Shown: positions 1 through 10,357, counted from the first letter of the stretch. The stretch is 64,000 nucleotides of DNA from Prochlorococcus sp. AG-402-L23 (GCA_003216635.1 QCIO01000004.1:35687-99686); one strand, 5' to 3'. Notes: generated from the letters alone by a model not told the origin. Program-made: numbers and translations.

Positions 1-44
1 GTTAAAGTATATAAAGCTAATTGTAATAAGTTATTTTTGATAAC

Positions 45-1487
45 ATGGTCAACGAAAATTTAGTTAAAGATGTAGTAAAAGAGCCTTACAAATATGGTTT
101 CGTTACTGATATTGAAACTGAAAAAATAGAAAAGGGATTAAATGAAGATATCATAAGATTAATTTCACAGAAAAAAGAAGAGCCAAAATTTCTTCTTGAT
201 TTTAGATTAAAAGCTTTTAATAAATGGCAAAAAATGAAAGAGCCTAATTGGGCAGGGTTAGGATATAAAAAAATTGATTATCAAGATATTATTTATTACT
301 CTGCTCCTAAGCAAAAAGAGAAAATTTCTAGCTTAGATGAAGTTGATCCCAAACTTCTTGAGACTTTTGACAAATTGGGAATACCCCTCACGGAGCAAAA
401 AAAACTCACAAATGTAGCAGTAGATGCTGTCTTTGATAGTGTTTCTATAGCCACAACTTTTAGAGAAGAACTTGCTGAACATGGAGTTATATTTTGCTCA
501 ATTAGTGAAGCAGTAAAAAATCACGCGGATTTGATTGAAAAATATTTAGGTACAGTAGTTCCAGCTAGTGATAATTATTTTGCAGCACTAAATTCTGCTG
601 TTTTTAGTGATGGTTCTTTTGTTTACATCCCAAAAGGTGTTACCTGCCCTATGGATTTATCTTCCTACTTCAGAATTAATAGTGGAGATTCAGGACAATT
701 CGAAAGAACACTAATCATTGCCGAAGAATCAAGTTCTGTAAGTTATCTAGAAGGTTGTACAGCTCCAATGTTTGACACAAATACCCTACATGCAGCAGTT
801 GTAGAGCTTATAGCATTAGACGACGCCTCAATAAAATATTCAACAGTGCAAAATTGGTATGCTGGTGATGAAGAAGGTATTGGCGGAATTTTTAATTTTG
901 TAACCAAGAGAGGAAAATGTTTAGGTAAGAGAAGTAAAATTAGCTGGTCTCAAGTTGAAACAGGGTCTGCAATTACATGGAAATATCCTAGCTGTTTTCT
1001 TTTAGGGGAAGAATCTGTAGGAGAATTTTATTCAGTGGCTCTCACCAATAATCTTCAGCAAGCAGATACCGGCACAAAAATGATCCATATTGGTCCTAAG
1101 ACCAAATCAACTATTGTTAGCAAAGGTATTAGTGCAGGTAACTCAAAAAATAGCTACAGAGGTCTTGTCAAAATGGGAACAAAAGCTACAGGATCAAGAA
1201 ATTACAGTCAATGTGATTCAATGTTAATAGGGGATCAAGCTTCTGCAAATACATTCCCTTACATCAAATCTCAACAACCCAATTCTGAAATTGAGCATGA
1301 AGCAAGCACATGTAGAATCTCAGAAGATCAACTTTTTTATCTCCAAAGCAGAGGTATAGAATTTGAGGAAGCAGTATCTATGATGGTCAGCGGTTTTTGC
1401 AGAGATGTATTTAATCAATTACCTTTGGAATTTGCTGCTGAAGCAGATAAGTTACTGGCACTTAAACTAGAGGGATCAGTAGGGTAA
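45..1487 (+). CDS. sufB: SufB, Fe-S cluster assembly scaffold protein
   Basis: SufB is the scaffold core of the SufBC2D complex, on which Fe-S clusters are built in the cytosol from sulfur delivered by SufS. The protein is 480 aa, the usual family length. A conserved Cys lies near residue 240 (motif EGCTAPMFD) and a Cys/Glu-rich C-terminal core begins near residue 388 ([10 protein letters not shown]), continuing into [17 protein letters not shown], typical of the SufB beta-helix interface. It opens a sufB-sufC-sufD-sufS run with gaps of 21 and 4 bases and then a direct abutment, so one operon is likely. No SufR repressor gene is visible in the 44 bases upstream inside the window. Confidence 0.97.
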   Translation: MVNENLVKDVVKEPYKYGFVTDIETEKIEKGLNEDIIRLISQKKEEPKFLLDFRLKAFNKWQKMKEPNWAGLGYKKIDYQDIIYYSAPKQKEKISSLDEVDPKLLETFDKLGIPLTEQKKLTNVAVDAVFDSVSIATTFREELAEHGVIFCSISEAVKNHADLIEKYLGTVVPASDNYFAALNSAVFSDGSFVYIPKGVTCPMDLSSYFRINSGDSGQFERTLIIAEESSSVSYLEGCTAPMFDTNTLHAAVVELIALDDASIKYSTVQNWYAGDEEGIGGIFNFVTKRGKCLGKRSKISWSQVETGSAITWKYPSCFLLGEESVGEFYSVALTNNLQQADTGTKMIHIGPKTKSTIVSKGISAGNSKNSYRGLVKMGTKATGSRNYSQCDSMLIGDQASANTFPYIKSQQPNSEIEHEASTCRISEDQLFYLQSRGIEFEEAVSMMVSGFCRDVFNQLPLEFAAEADKLLALKLEGSVG

Positions 1488-1508
1488 TTAATCAATTTCT
1501 AAACTGAA

Positions 1509-2294
1509 ATGCAAAGTAAAATGAAAGAACCAGATCCAATATTACAAGTTGAAAATCTCTTTGCATCTACTGATAATCTTCCAATTTTGAAGGGGGTTTC
1601 ACTTACTGTTTATCCCGGAGAAATCCATGCCATCATGGGAAGAAATGGATGTGGCAAAAGTACTCTTTCGAAAATCATTGCAGGACACCCCTCATATAAT
1701 ATTACAAATGGAGAAATAAAATTTTCAGGAGAAAATATCAACTCTTTAGAACCTGAAGAAAGAGCTCAATCAGGCATTTTCCTTGGTTTCCAATATCCAA
1801 TAGAAATACCTGGCGTTAGTAATCTTGAGTTTCTTAGAGTTTCAACAAATGCTAGAAGAAAATTCCTCAACAAAGAAGAATTAGATACTTTTGATTTTGA
1901 AGAATTAGTTAAAGAAAAGTTAGAACTCGTGAAAATGGATCATGCATTTCTATCAAGAAGTGTAAATCAAGGGTTTTCCGGAGGTGAAAAGAAAAGAAAT
2001 GAAATTCTGCAAATGGCTCTACTTGAGCCCAAGATAGCAATATTAGATGAGACCGATTCTGGACTAGATATTGATGCTCTTAGAATAGTCGCATCAGGAA
2101 TTAAAAAAATATCTAATTCACAAACTGGAATTATATTAATTACTCACTACCAAAGATTACTTGATGAAATTGAACCAAATTACGTCCATGTTATGGCAGA
2201 CGGACAAATTATAAAAACTGGTGAGAGTGATCTTGCTCTAGAGCTTGAGAAAAAAGGTTATGAATGGACTGATAATTTTATAAAAGAGACATAA
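1509..2294 (+). CDS. sufC: SufC, Fe-S assembly ATPase
   Basis: SufC is the ABC-type ATPase of the SufBC2D scaffold; it is soluble and powers conformational change of the complex rather than transport. The 261-aa protein has Walker [10 protein letters not shown] near residues 44-52, a signature FSGGEKKR near 155-162, Walker [12 protein letters not shown] near 177-187 and an H-loop THY near 212. The [10 protein letters not shown] stretch is characteristic of SufC. The ATG at 1509 is used here, but an in-frame ATG 12 bases later would also give a normal N-terminus. It lies between sufB and sufD. Confidence 0.97.
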   Translation: MQSKMKEPDPILQVENLFASTDNLPILKGVSLTVYPGEIHAIMGRNGCGKSTLSKIIAGHPSYNITNGEIKFSGENINSLEPEERAQSGIFLGFQYPIEIPGVSNLEFLRVSTNARRKFLNKEELDTFDFEELVKEKLELVKMDHAFLSRSVNQGFSGGEKKRNEILQMALLEPKIAILDETDSGLDIDALRIVASGIKKISNSQTGIILITHYQRLLDEIEPNYVHVMADGQIIKTGESDLALELEKKGYEWTDNFIKET

Positions 2295-2298
2295 ATAC

Positions 2299-3516
2299 AT
2301 GGAAATTATTGAAAAAATAAAAACCAATAAATCGATTGACAAGCAAACAGAAATACAAAAAATCTGTCTAGATAAATTACAATCAAGCCCCCTCCCTAAT
2401 CCAAAAAGTGAACAATGGAGACTTTCAAATAAATCAAAATTTTCAAACTTTTTAGACTACTCGGTTAATGAAAAAGATCCAAAATTTGATACACCTTTTC
2501 CGAACACTTCTGAAAGTACTATCAGGTTAGTAATTGGTAATAATTGCCAAATTAATTTAATAAAGGAAAATTATTCAATACAGCAAGTAAGTGAGGATAA
2601 ATTAGTTAATTATATTAAGGAACAGATATCTTGTTTTGATCAAAACGAAAATTGGAGTGACCTACTAAATCTGTCTTTAAACTGTACAAAGAATACCTTG
2701 GGATTAAAAATAAATGGATCAGAAATCCCTCCTATTGAAATCTTTAGTCACGCATCAAGTAATTCTTTAAACGCAAAAACCCTAGTAATATTTTTAGAAA
2801 AGAATTGTAATATTGATTTATTACAAATAAATCTTGGCAAAGACAACTCTTCATTATCTCAATCAACGTTCTTTTGTTTAGAAGAAAATAGTTCCGTAAA
2901 CCATGGAGTTGTTTCTTACGGTGAAAATAAATCAAATCTATTAAATTCTCTCAATGTAATTCAACAAAAAAATAGCGAATACAATTTAGGATCTTTACAT
3001 TTCAAATTTAATTATGCAAGATTTGAAATTCGTATTAAACAATCTGAAGGAAACGCTAAAACCAATATTAAAGGTATGCAAATAACAAAAAAAGATGAAC
3101 AAATTTCTACTTATACAAAAATAGACTTTCATGGCCCAAATGGATTTCTAGATCAAATCAATAAATCACTTGCTGATGATAAATCACATGCAATATTTGA
3201 AGGTTCAATAATTGTTCCGAAAATTGCTCAGAAAACTGATGCTTCTCAATTAAGCAGAAATTTACTTTTATCAAATCTCGCACAAATAGATACCAAACCT
3301 CAATTGGAAATAATTGCTGATGATGTCAAATGCAAACATGGAGCTACAATTTCACAACTAAATGAGGAAGAACTTTTTTATATGCAGACAAGAGGGATCA
3401 CATTATCAGAAGCAAGTAAACTACAATTAAGTTCTTACTTTCAAGAAATAATTTCATTTATTCCCGTTTCAAAAGATAGATGGGATTTGCTTGATAAACT
3501 TTTAAATGAAAATTAA
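2299..3516 (+). CDS. sufD: SufD, Fe-S assembly scaffold subunit
   Basis: SufD is the SufB paralogue that pairs with SufB and SufC in the scaffold complex and is linked to iron acquisition during cluster assembly. The 405-aa protein is most recognisable at its C-terminus, where CKHGATISQLNEEELFYMQ (about residues 347-365) matches the SufB/SufD family core. The N-terminal half is divergent and low in recognisable motifs, as is normal for SufD. It starts 4 bases after sufC, and its stop codon abuts the sufS start, consistent with translational coupling. Confidence 0.93.
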   Translation: MEIIEKIKTNKSIDKQTEIQKICLDKLQSSPLPNPKSEQWRLSNKSKFSNFLDYSVNEKDPKFDTPFPNTSESTIRLVIGNNCQINLIKENYSIQQVSEDKLVNYIKEQISCFDQNENWSDLLNLSLNCTKNTLGLKINGSEIPPIEIFSHASSNSLNAKTLVIFLEKNCNIDLLQINLGKDNSSLSQSTFFCLEENSSVNHGVVSYGENKSNLLNSLNVIQQKNSEYNLGSLHFKFNYARFEIRIKQSEGNAKTNIKGMQITKKDEQISTYTKIDFHGPNGFLDQINKSLADDKSHAIFEGSIIVPKIAQKTDASQLSRNLLLSNLAQIDTKPQLEIIADDVKCKHGATISQLNEEELFYMQTRGITLSEASKLQLSSYFQEIISFIPVSKDRWDLLDKLLNEN

Positions 3517-4769
3517 TGGAAACAATTCAAAATTTTCCTGAAATAACGAAGAAAGACTTTCCTCTTTTAAATAAGAACTTAAAAAGTAGTGAGCAAATTA
3601 TTTATTTAGACCATGCTGCAACTACTCAAAAACCAATACAAGTTTTAGAAAAAATTAATGAATATTATAGAAACTTTAATGCCAATGTACATAGAGGCGC
3701 ACATCAATTAAGTGCTAAAGCGACAGAAGAATTTGAAAATGCAAGATATTTAATTAGCAAATATATAAAAGCAAATTCAACAAAAGAAATTATTTTCACA
3801 AGAAATGCTACTGAAGCAATCAATCTAGCAGCTAGATCATGGGGCGAATCTTCATTAAGAGAAAACGATGAAATTCTCTTATCGATAATGGAACATCATA
3901 GCAATATTGTTCCATGGCAAATGGTTGCAGCAAAAAATAAATGCAAATTAAAATTTATAGGTATAGATAAAAATGGAAAATTAGATATAGACGATTTTAA
4001 ATCAAAACTAACATCTAGAACTAAGCTTGTTAGCCTAGTACATGTTAGTAATACTCTTGGTTGCTGTAATCCAATCAAAGAGATCACTAAATTAGCTAAA
4101 CAAAAAGGTTCTTTAGTGTTATTAGATGCATGTCAAAGTTTGGCCCATCAAAAAATAGATGTGATTGATCTTGATATAGATTTTTTAGCGGGATCAGGAC
4201 ATAAACTTTGCGGTCCTACAGGTATTGGTTTCCTCTGGTCAAGAAAAGAAATCCTAGAAAAGATTCCTCCTCTCTTTGGAGGTGGCGAAATGATTCAAGA
4301 TGTTTTTGAAGAGACGAGTACTTGGGCAGAACTACCACATAAATTTGAAGCTGGAACACCAGCCATTGCAGAAGCAATAGGTCTTGCAGAAGCAATTAAT
4401 TATATAAACACAGTTGGATTAAATAAAATTCATGAATATGAAAAGAGTATTACTAAATATTTATTTGAAAAATTAAATGAAATAGAAAATGTTGAAATTA
4501 TAGGTCCATCGCCCGAGATAGATCCAGACAGAGCATCACTTGCCACCTTTTATGTAAATAATATACATTCAAATGATATTGCAGAAATTCTTGATTCAAA
4601 AGGAATTTGCATCAGAAGTGGGCATCATTGCTGTCAACCTCTTCACAGATACATTGGAATTAAATCTACGGCTAGAATTAGCATGAATTTCACAACCAAC
4701 AAGGAGGAAATTGATATATTTATAGAAAAATTAAAAGATACTATTAATTTTCTAGAAATCAATTCTTAA
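3516..4769 (+). CDS. sufS: SufS, group II cysteine desulfurase
   Basis: SufS is a PLP-dependent desulfurase that takes sulfur from L-cysteine as an enzyme persulfide and passes it to the SufBCD scaffold. The 417-aa protein shows DHAATTQKP near residue 31, the PLP lysine in GSGHKLCGPTG near residue 229, and the persulfide cysteine in RSGHHCCQP (C372, counted from the ATG). No SufE partner is present in the window. Its ATG overlaps the sufD stop, making it the fourth gene of the operon. Its 3' end overlaps the oppositely oriented peptidase gene by 4 bases. Confidence 0.97.
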   Translation: METIQNFPEITKKDFPLLNKNLKSSEQIIYLDHAATTQKPIQVLEKINEYYRNFNANVHRGAHQLSAKATEEFENARYLISKYIKANSTKEIIFTRNATEAINLAARSWGESSLRENDEILLSIMEHHSNIVPWQMVAAKNKCKLKFIGIDKNGKLDIDDFKSKLTSRTKLVSLVHVSNTLGCCNPIKEITKLAKQKGSLVLLDACQSLAHQKIDVIDLDIDFLAGSGHKLCGPTGIGFLWSRKEILEKIPPLFGGGEMIQDVFEETSTWAELPHKFEAGTPAIAEAIGLAEAINYINTVGLNKIHEYEKSITKYLFEKLNEIENVEIIGPSPEIDPDRASLATFYVNNIHSNDIAEILDSKGICIRSGHHCCQPLHRYIGIKSTARISMNFTTNKEEIDIFIEKLKDTINFLEINS

Positions 4770-6691
4770 ATATTCAAAGCATTTTTTAAAAATACCTGAG
4801 ATTTTTGCATTACTACTTTTTTATTTTCAATATTTTTAAACCCATGCCCTTCATTTTCAAAAAACATAACTTCTGAATATTTATTATTCCGGATCAAAAT
4901 TTCTTGAATTTTTAAAGTTTGTACATAAGAAATAACTTTATCTTTTTTTCCATGAAACAATAAGATAGGTTTTTTTATTTTGTTAATATAATTTATTGGC
5001 GATCTATTTATATAATTATCATGATTTTTTGCATAATTTCCTACCAAAGAATTTAAATAATCTTTTTCAAACCTATGAGTGTTGTAATGCATATCCTTCA
5101 AATCAATAACAGGATATTTACAAATTGCTGCTGTAAAAATAGACCCATATAATAAACAATTCAGAGCGGTTAACCCACCAGCACTATTACCAAAAATTAC
5201 TACTTTCTCGCTATCAACAAGATTCGATTTAATTAATTCAAGAGCTAGTGCTTTGCAATCATAAGAATCAACAATACCCCACTTATAATTCAACCTCTCT
5301 CTATATGCTTTGCCAAAACCTGATGAACCTCCATAATTAACTTCAGCAACAAAAAATCCCTTCGTCGTCCAATATTGAACTTCAGAATTATATGATCCAT
5401 CAAAAAATGAAGTTGGTCCGCTATGAGCTCTAACAAGGAGCGGTGGCTTTCTAAAATTTTCAACAAGCGGCCTATAAAGAAAAGAATGAGTTGATTTATC
5501 TTCAAAACCTTTAAACCAGAATGTTTCAGGTTTTGAACAGTCTTTTATATGATCAACAAATATATGCTCAGAAAAATTTGATAAAACTTTTTTTTCAAAA
5601 TCAATTTCAAATACAATTCCCAAAAAATCAGATCCATAACCTTTAAAAAGAACTTTTTTTCGAAAAACACTAAAATCACTTATTGAGGTAAAAGGAGTAG
5701 AAAATTCCTTAACGAATTCAAGATCTTTATATTGTTCCACTATTAAATTATTTTCTTTTTTTGCTAGGCAAAATAAATTTTTTATATTCCCTGAAAAAAA
5801 TGTTATTCCGGAAACCCATTGTGGTATTCCATATTCAATCAAATTTCTCTCTACTCTTTTCTTAATATAAATATTCTCAATTTCATTAATATCCAAAAAC
5901 AATAGATTCCACCATCCAGAACTATCTTCAGAACATACTAAAAGTGTTTCACTTATCCAATAGGGTTGAAAAAAAGAAACGTTTTTTTTGCCATTTATCA
6001 GCTTATTTGAGAATTTTTTTATTTTTTGTATCTCTCCATCTAAATCTATTTGAGCAAAAAACAGATCATTTTTCTCCCAGGGCATGTATGGAGAATCCCA
6101 CTCTATCCAAGAAAGTAAGTCAGCAGAAGTATTAGAAGATAATTCTCCAGCAAAATTTTTAAATTTTTTCATTCGATTAATATCTTGTTTAGTTTTTTTT
6201 AAACTTAAAGAAAATAAATAATCTCTATTATGTATTTCGCAAATGCCATACAACAAAAATTTTTCAGAAATGACAAATGAAGAATCGAAATTTCCATCAA
6301 TTGATTTAGATAATTGTCTAGGTTCTTGAACTGAATCGAGATATTTATTTTGAACTCTATAATTTGACGCTGCCTCTTTAAAAATTTGAAACCATACTGC
6401 CTTGGTAATCTGATCTATCCATATCAAATAAAAATTATTTTTAAAATTTATACATTTATAAGATTTACCACCATATCCATGAAAATTATTTTTAATATTA
6501 TATTTTTTACTTGTTAATTTCTGAGGAAACGCCTCTTTCTCATTAAATGGTCTTGCAAAAATGGCATTCTCATTTTGACCTTCACCAACAACATCAATCC
6601 AAAAAATGGTATCCCTAATAATAGTTAATTCCTTAAAAGCTTTTTTTTTAGATTCAAGTTGCCTAACTTTTAACTTATCATCATTACTCAT
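4766..6691 (-). CDS. S9-family serine peptidase (prolyl oligopeptidase / acylaminoacyl peptidase type)
   Basis: This is a 641-aa alpha/beta-hydrolase peptidase. The N-terminal ~390 residues have the irregular, W- and D-rich repeats expected of a beta-propeller. The C-terminal catalytic domain carries the nucleophile in FGNSAGGLTALN (Ser near residue 498), an Asp in HGKKDKVI (near 582) and a His in ENEGHGF (near 614), the family's usual triad order. No signal peptide is seen, so it probably acts on peptides in the cytosol. Exact specificity (dipeptidyl, acylaminoacyl or oligopeptidase) cannot be told from sequence. It is convergent with sufS and divergent from def, separated from def by 77 bases. 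Confidence 0.88.
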   Translation of the reverse strand: MSNDDKLKVRQLESKKKAFKELTIIRDTIFWIDVVGEGQNENAIFARPFNEKEAFPQKLTSKKYNIKNNFHGYGGKSYKCINFKNNFYLIWIDQITKAVWFQIFKEAASNYRVQNKYLDSVQEPRQLSKSIDGNFDSSFVISEKFLLYGICEIHNRDYLFSLSLKKTKQDINRMKKFKNFAGELSSNTSADLLSWIEWDSPYMPWEKNDLFFAQIDLDGEIQKIKKFSNKLINGKKNVSFFQPYWISETLLVCSEDSSGWWNLLFLDINEIENIYIKKRVERNLIEYGIPQWVSGITFFSGNIKNLFCLAKKENNLIVEQYKDLEFVKEFSTPFTSISDFSVFRKKVLFKGYGSDFLGIVFEIDFEKKVLSNFSEHIFVDHIKDCSKPETFWFKGFEDKSTHSFLYRPLVENFRKPPLLVRAHSGPTSFFDGSYNSEVQYWTTKGFFVAEVNYGGSSGFGKAYRERLNYKWGIVDSYDCKALALELIKSNLVDSEKVVIFGNSAGGLTALNCLLYGSIFTAAICKYPVIDLKDMHYNTHRFEKDYLNSLVGNYAKNHDNYINRSPINYINKIKKPILLFHGKKDKVISYVQTLKIQEILIRNNKYSEVMFFENEGHGFKNIENKKVVMQKSQVFLKNALNI

Positions 6692-6768
6692 TTAAAAAAA
6701 CTATAAAGAAAGTAAATTAAAGTGCTAGTATTTTTATAGCTAAACTCTTAAATAAAAACTTTTTTAAC

Positions 6769-7374
6769 GTGGCGAACCATTTTTCACAACTTGCAAAAAA
6801 GTCAAGAACAAATGGAAGCTCAGAAAAAATTGCAAAAGAACAAACAGGTAAGCCATCCCTAGACATTTATAAACTTGGTGATGATGTATTAAGACAAAAT
6901 TCCAAAAGAATAACTAAGGTTGACGAATCGATTAGAAAACTTGCTAGAGAAATGCTTCAAAGCATGTATGCAGCTAAAGGAATTGGACTTGCCGCACCTC
7001 AAATTGGCATCAATAAAGAGCTTCTTGTCATAGATGTGAATTTTGAAGATTCAGCAGCAGAACCTTTAATATTAATCAATCCAGAAATTACAGACTTTGG
7101 GACAACCCTTAATTCATACGAAGAAGGCTGCTTGAGTATACCTGGTGTCTATTTGAATGTAGTAAGACCATCAACTATAAAATTAAAATTTAGAGATGAA
7201 ATGGGGAGACCACGTAAAATGAAAGCAGATGGACTTCTAGCGAGGTGTATTCAACACGAAATGGATCACTTAAACGGAATATTATTTGTTGATAGAGTTA
7301 CATCAAAAGATGATTTGAACAAAGAACTTATAAAGGAAGGATTTAACGAAAAAGACGTAATTTCTATTAATTAA
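6769..7374 (+). CDS. def: Peptide deformylase
   Basis: Peptide deformylase removes the N-formyl group from nascent proteins using a bound metal ion. All three family motifs are present: GIGLAAPQIG near residue 70, EEGCLSIPG near 118 with the metal-binding Cys, and QHEMDHLNG near 162 with the two metal-binding His and the catalytic Glu. The 201-aa protein starts at a GTG and has an N-terminal extension of about 30 residues rich in Lys, Ser and Asn before the fold begins (PSLDIYKLGDDVLR), as in other cyanobacterial forms. It probably leads a transcript with the HIT gene that follows 4 bases later. Confidence 0.96.
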   Translation: MANHFSQLAKKSRTNGSSEKIAKEQTGKPSLDIYKLGDDVLRQNSKRITKVDESIRKLAREMLQSMYAAKGIGLAAPQIGINKELLVIDVNFEDSAAEPLILINPEITDFGTTLNSYEEGCLSIPGVYLNVVRPSTIKLKFRDEMGRPRKMKADGLLARCIQHEMDHLNGILFVDRVTSKDDLNKELIKEGFNEKDVISIN

Positions 7375-7378
7375 TCTA

Positions 7379-7720
7379 ATGACTGAAACCACAATATTTC
7401 AAAAAATAATTAATGAAGAAATACCCTGCGATAAGCTTTTTGAAGATGAGTTTTGTATTGCGTTTAATGATATCCAATCGCAAGCCCCAGTACATTTTTT
7501 AGTGATTCCAAAAAAGCCAATTATCAGTTTATTAGATTTTATTGAAGAAGATGCAAATTTATTAGGTCATTTACTTTTTGTTGGGAGCAAAATAGCTAAA
7601 TCAAAAAATTTAACTAATTGGAGAACAGTAATTAATACTGGAGCAGAATCGGGACAAACAGTTTTTCATTTACATATTCATTTTTTATCTGGAAGAAAAA
7701 TGAATTGGCCCCCAGGTTAA
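7379..7720 (+). CDS. HIT-family nucleotide hydrolase/transferase
   Basis: This 113-aa histidine-triad protein carries the signature HLHIHFLSG near residues 97-105 and the N-terminal FQKIINEEIPCDKLFEDE typical of the HINT branch. HINT proteins hydrolyse purine nucleoside phosphoramidates and adenylated intermediates; the natural substrate here is unknown. It follows def by 4 bases, so the two are likely co-transcribed. The length is normal and complete. Confidence 0.93.
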   Translation: MTETTIFQKIINEEIPCDKLFEDEFCIAFNDIQSQAPVHFLVIPKKPIISLLDFIEEDANLLGHLLFVGSKIAKSKNLTNWRTVINTGAESGQTVFHLHIHFLSGRKMNWPPG

Positions 7721-7769
7721 AAAACTCTCGAAAGAAATGTTTATGGGTTATAAATAAGTAAAAAGTAAA

Positions 7770-8048
7770 ATGAATACTCCAGATCTCATAAAGACTGAAT
7801 CCAAAAATTTACTAAATTTAATCTCAAAAAATTGGGAAGAGTTAGATGATTCACTCAAAACTAAGTTAATAAAAATTTGGAGAGTTTTAACTTATAAATG
7901 GCAATTCCAAATTTTATTTAATTTACCTTTTCTACTATGGTGGGCATTAGATAAATATTTTCCAAGGGTTCATAAGTTTGATGCAACAATTTTGAATTAC
8001 TTAAATTTACCTGACTGGGCACTTTCACTTATTGGCTTTGGCCAATAG
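7770..8048 (+). CDS. Small conserved-looking membrane-associated protein, unknown function
   Basis: I do not recognise the family of this 92-aa protein. The N-terminal ~45 residues are charged and helical. A hydrophobic aromatic-rich stretch, FQILFNLPFLLWWALDKYF (about residues 46-64), could be one membrane helix or an amphipathic anchor, and a second hydrophobic patch lies at the C-terminus (LPDWALSLIGFG). It sits 49 bases after the HIT gene and 42 bases before the ABC transporter, all on the plus strand, so it may share a transcript with the transporter. Codon use and start context look like the neighbours, which supports a real gene. Confidence 0.7.
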   Translation: MNTPDLIKTESKNLLNLISKNWEELDDSLKTKLIKIWRVLTYKWQFQILFNLPFLLWWALDKYFPRVHKFDATILNYLNLPDWALSLIGFGQ

Positions 8049-8090
8049 ACTTCTAAAAGATATAATTTATTTTATAAAAATTGTAGAGTA

Positions 8091-10073
8091 ATGAATAAAG
8101 CCGTTCAAAATAAATCCAAAATACTATACCAATTACAAAAACTAAGAAAGCTATCCCAGCCATTTTTTCTACCCATAGATCAATGTAATGGATTTCAATT
8201 CATATGGCTTTTGATTTCTCTAATATTTTGTGTTGGGGGAGTAGTACTTGTTGGTCTTACAGGAATAATCAGTTTTTTTGAAAGCTTTCAACCAATTTTT
8301 CTCGAAAAGTATTTCGGAGGTGTGGTAAATACTGTTAATTCAATTTGGTCTGGTAGCTGGGGTTTACTTTTCTCTGCCTTATTTTTAATTGGATCAGGAA
8401 GCTTTTTTAGCTTAAGACGGCAATTAAAAAACCGTAGATGGTTACATTGGTTATTCCTTGCGATAATTGTATTAATGCTTTTAGCAGTAAACGGAATAAA
8501 TGCAGGAATAGGATTTATAGCGAGAGATTTAACAAATGCTTTGGTAGAAAAACAAGAAGATGGATTTTATCGGATTTTGGGGATTTACGCTTGTTGTTTT
8601 GCTGTTGCTCTACCAATACGTGTCTCTCAAATATTTTTCACGTATAAATTGGGAATAATTTGGAGAGAATGGCTTTCAAAAAGTTTAGTCAAAGATTATA
8701 TGACTAATAAAGCTTATTACCAATTAAATCCTAATGATGAAGAGCAAACTGATGTAGATAATCCGGATCAAAGGATAACCGATGATACCCGAGCTTTTAC
8801 CGGGCAAAGTCTGTCTTTCACATTAGGTATTTTTGATGCACTACTAACATTTTCACTTAATATTCTTATTTTATGGAGTATAAGTACAACACTTACTTTT
8901 TCTTTATTTGGTTACGCTGCATTTGCAACTTCTATCCTTTTAATTGCTGGTAAAAATCTTGTAAAGATTGACTTTGATCAACTTAGATATGAAGCAGATT
9001 TTCGATATGGCTTAGTACATATTAGAGATAATGCTGAATCAATAGCCTTTTACTCTGGGGAGAATCCTGAGCGGAGTGAAACTGAAAGGCGCTTAGGAGA
9101 AGTGGTGAGAAACTTTAATTTACTGATTATATGGAGAGTAATAATTGACGTCATGAGAAGATCCATTAATTATGCCGGAAATTTCTTTCCATATTTGATA
9201 ATGGCAATCCCTTACTTTCAAGGTGATATTGATTATGGTCGCTTTATTCAGGCAAGCTTTGCATTTGGAATGGTCGAAGGTTCGTTATTTTTCATAGTTA
9301 ATCAAATAGAAGAACTTGCAAAATTTACTGCAGGGATCGGCAGATTAGAAGGATTCCAATCAAAAGTCGAATCCATTAGTCAAACTAGCCCCACAAGCAA
9401 CCAAAACGTTATTACAAATTATCCATCAATTCTTATTAATAATGCTGACCTTTACCCACCAGGGTCAAATAAAACAATAATTAAAAATTTAAATTTGAGT
9501 ATCGACAATAATCAATCACTTTTGGTTGTAGGACCCTCTGGGTGCGGAAAAACATCTTTACTAAGAATGATTAGTGGTTTATGGGAGCCAGATAGTGGGT
9601 TAATAAAAAAACCAAAAATTGGGGAATTATTATTCATACCTCAAAAACCTTATATGTTACTAGGTTCTTTAAGGGAACAATTATGTTATCCCACAGAAGT
9701 TAAGAAATTTAGTGATGAGCATCTTACTTCTGTACTTCATGAAGTAAATTTAAAAACGTTAGTGGATCGTTATCCTAATCTAGATATCAAGCAAGATTGG
9801 CCAAGAATTCTTTCTCTTGGTGAGCAACAAAGATTAGCTTTTGCAAGACTCTTACTAAATTCTCCAAGATTTGCAGTCCTTGATGAAGCAACGAGTGCTT
9901 TAGATATCGAAACTGAAAAAAAACTCTATAGTTTACTAAAGGAAAGAGAACTTTCCCTTATTAGTGTTGGACATAGACCTAGCTTAAAAGATTTTCATGA
10001 AAATATTTTAGAATTAAATGGACACGGAGACTGGAAATTATTACCTTCTGATAAGTATAATTTTAAAGATTAG
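8091..10073 (+). CDS. ABC half-transporter, fused membrane and ATPase domains (SbmA/BacA-ABCD type)
   Basis: The 660-aa protein has an N-terminal membrane domain (about residues 30-430, several hydrophobic segments) of the ABC_membrane_2 type found in SbmA/BacA, YddA and eukaryotic ABCD transporters. The family motif region around YYQLNPNDEEQTDVDNPDQR (residues about 205-224) precedes the ATPase. The ATPase has Walker A GPSGCGKTS near 480, signature LSLGEQQR near 574 and Walker B FAVLDEATSALD near 595. It probably works as a homodimer in the plasma or thylakoid membrane. The substrate is unknown; family members move peptides, cobalamin or fatty acyl compounds. An hli gene follows 8 bases downstream. 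Confidence 0.9.
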   Translation: MNKAVQNKSKILYQLQKLRKLSQPFFLPIDQCNGFQFIWLLISLIFCVGGVVLVGLTGIISFFESFQPIFLEKYFGGVVNTVNSIWSGSWGLLFSALFLIGSGSFFSLRRQLKNRRWLHWLFLAIIVLMLLAVNGINAGIGFIARDLTNALVEKQEDGFYRILGIYACCFAVALPIRVSQIFFTYKLGIIWREWLSKSLVKDYMTNKAYYQLNPNDEEQTDVDNPDQRITDDTRAFTGQSLSFTLGIFDALLTFSLNILILWSISTTLTFSLFGYAAFATSILLIAGKNLVKIDFDQLRYEADFRYGLVHIRDNAESIAFYSGENPERSETERRLGEVVRNFNLLIIWRVIIDVMRRSINYAGNFFPYLIMAIPYFQGDIDYGRFIQASFAFGMVEGSLFFIVNQIEELAKFTAGIGRLEGFQSKVESISQTSPTSNQNVITNYPSILINNADLYPPGSNKTIIKNLNLSIDNNQSLLVVGPSGCGKTSLLRMISGLWEPDSGLIKKPKIGELLFIPQKPYMLLGSLREQLCYPTEVKKFSDEHLTSVLHEVNLKTLVDRYPNLDIKQDWPRILSLGEQQRLAFARLLLNSPRFAVLDEATSALDIETEKKLYSLLKERELSLISVGHRPSLKDFHENILELNGHGDWKLLPSDKYNFKD

Positions 10074-10081
10074 TAAAAATA

Positions 10082-10357
10082 ATGAATTCTAAAGAAGAAC
10101 AAACTAACTCAGAAGTCACTAATTTAGAGAATAAGATTCATATAGAAAAGCAGAAAGATGCAAATTATATTAATGAACAAACTGGAGATAAAAAATTAGA
10201 TGAAAAATCAATAGATATTGAATATGATTATAAATTCGGATGGAGTAGTTATTCTGAAATAACTAATGGAAGATTTGCAATGATTGGATTCCTAGCAATA
10301 ATACTAATTGAATTATTTAGTCAACAATCTTTTTTAAAATGGGCAGGAATCTTATAA
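10082..10357 (+). CDS. hli: High-light-inducible protein (one-helix chlorophyll-binding Hlip)
   Basis: Hlips are thylakoid one-helix relatives of plant light-harvesting proteins that bind chlorophyll and carotenoid and protect photosystem assembly under excess light. The 91-aa protein ends with the single chlorophyll-binding helix: EITNGRFAMIGFLAIILIEL (about residues 58-77), with Glu, Asn and Arg in the canonical ExxNGRxAMxGF arrangement. The preceding ~50 residues form a long, acidic, Lys/Glu/Asn-rich extension, longer than in the shortest Hlips. It begins 8 bases after the ABC transporter, suggesting co-transcription, and abuts the convergent ycf66 gene with no spacer. Confidence 0.95.
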   Translation: MNSKEEQTNSEVTNLENKIHIEKQKDANYINEQTGDKKLDEKSIDIEYDYKFGWSSYSEITNGRFAMIGFLAIILIELFSQQSFLKWAGIL

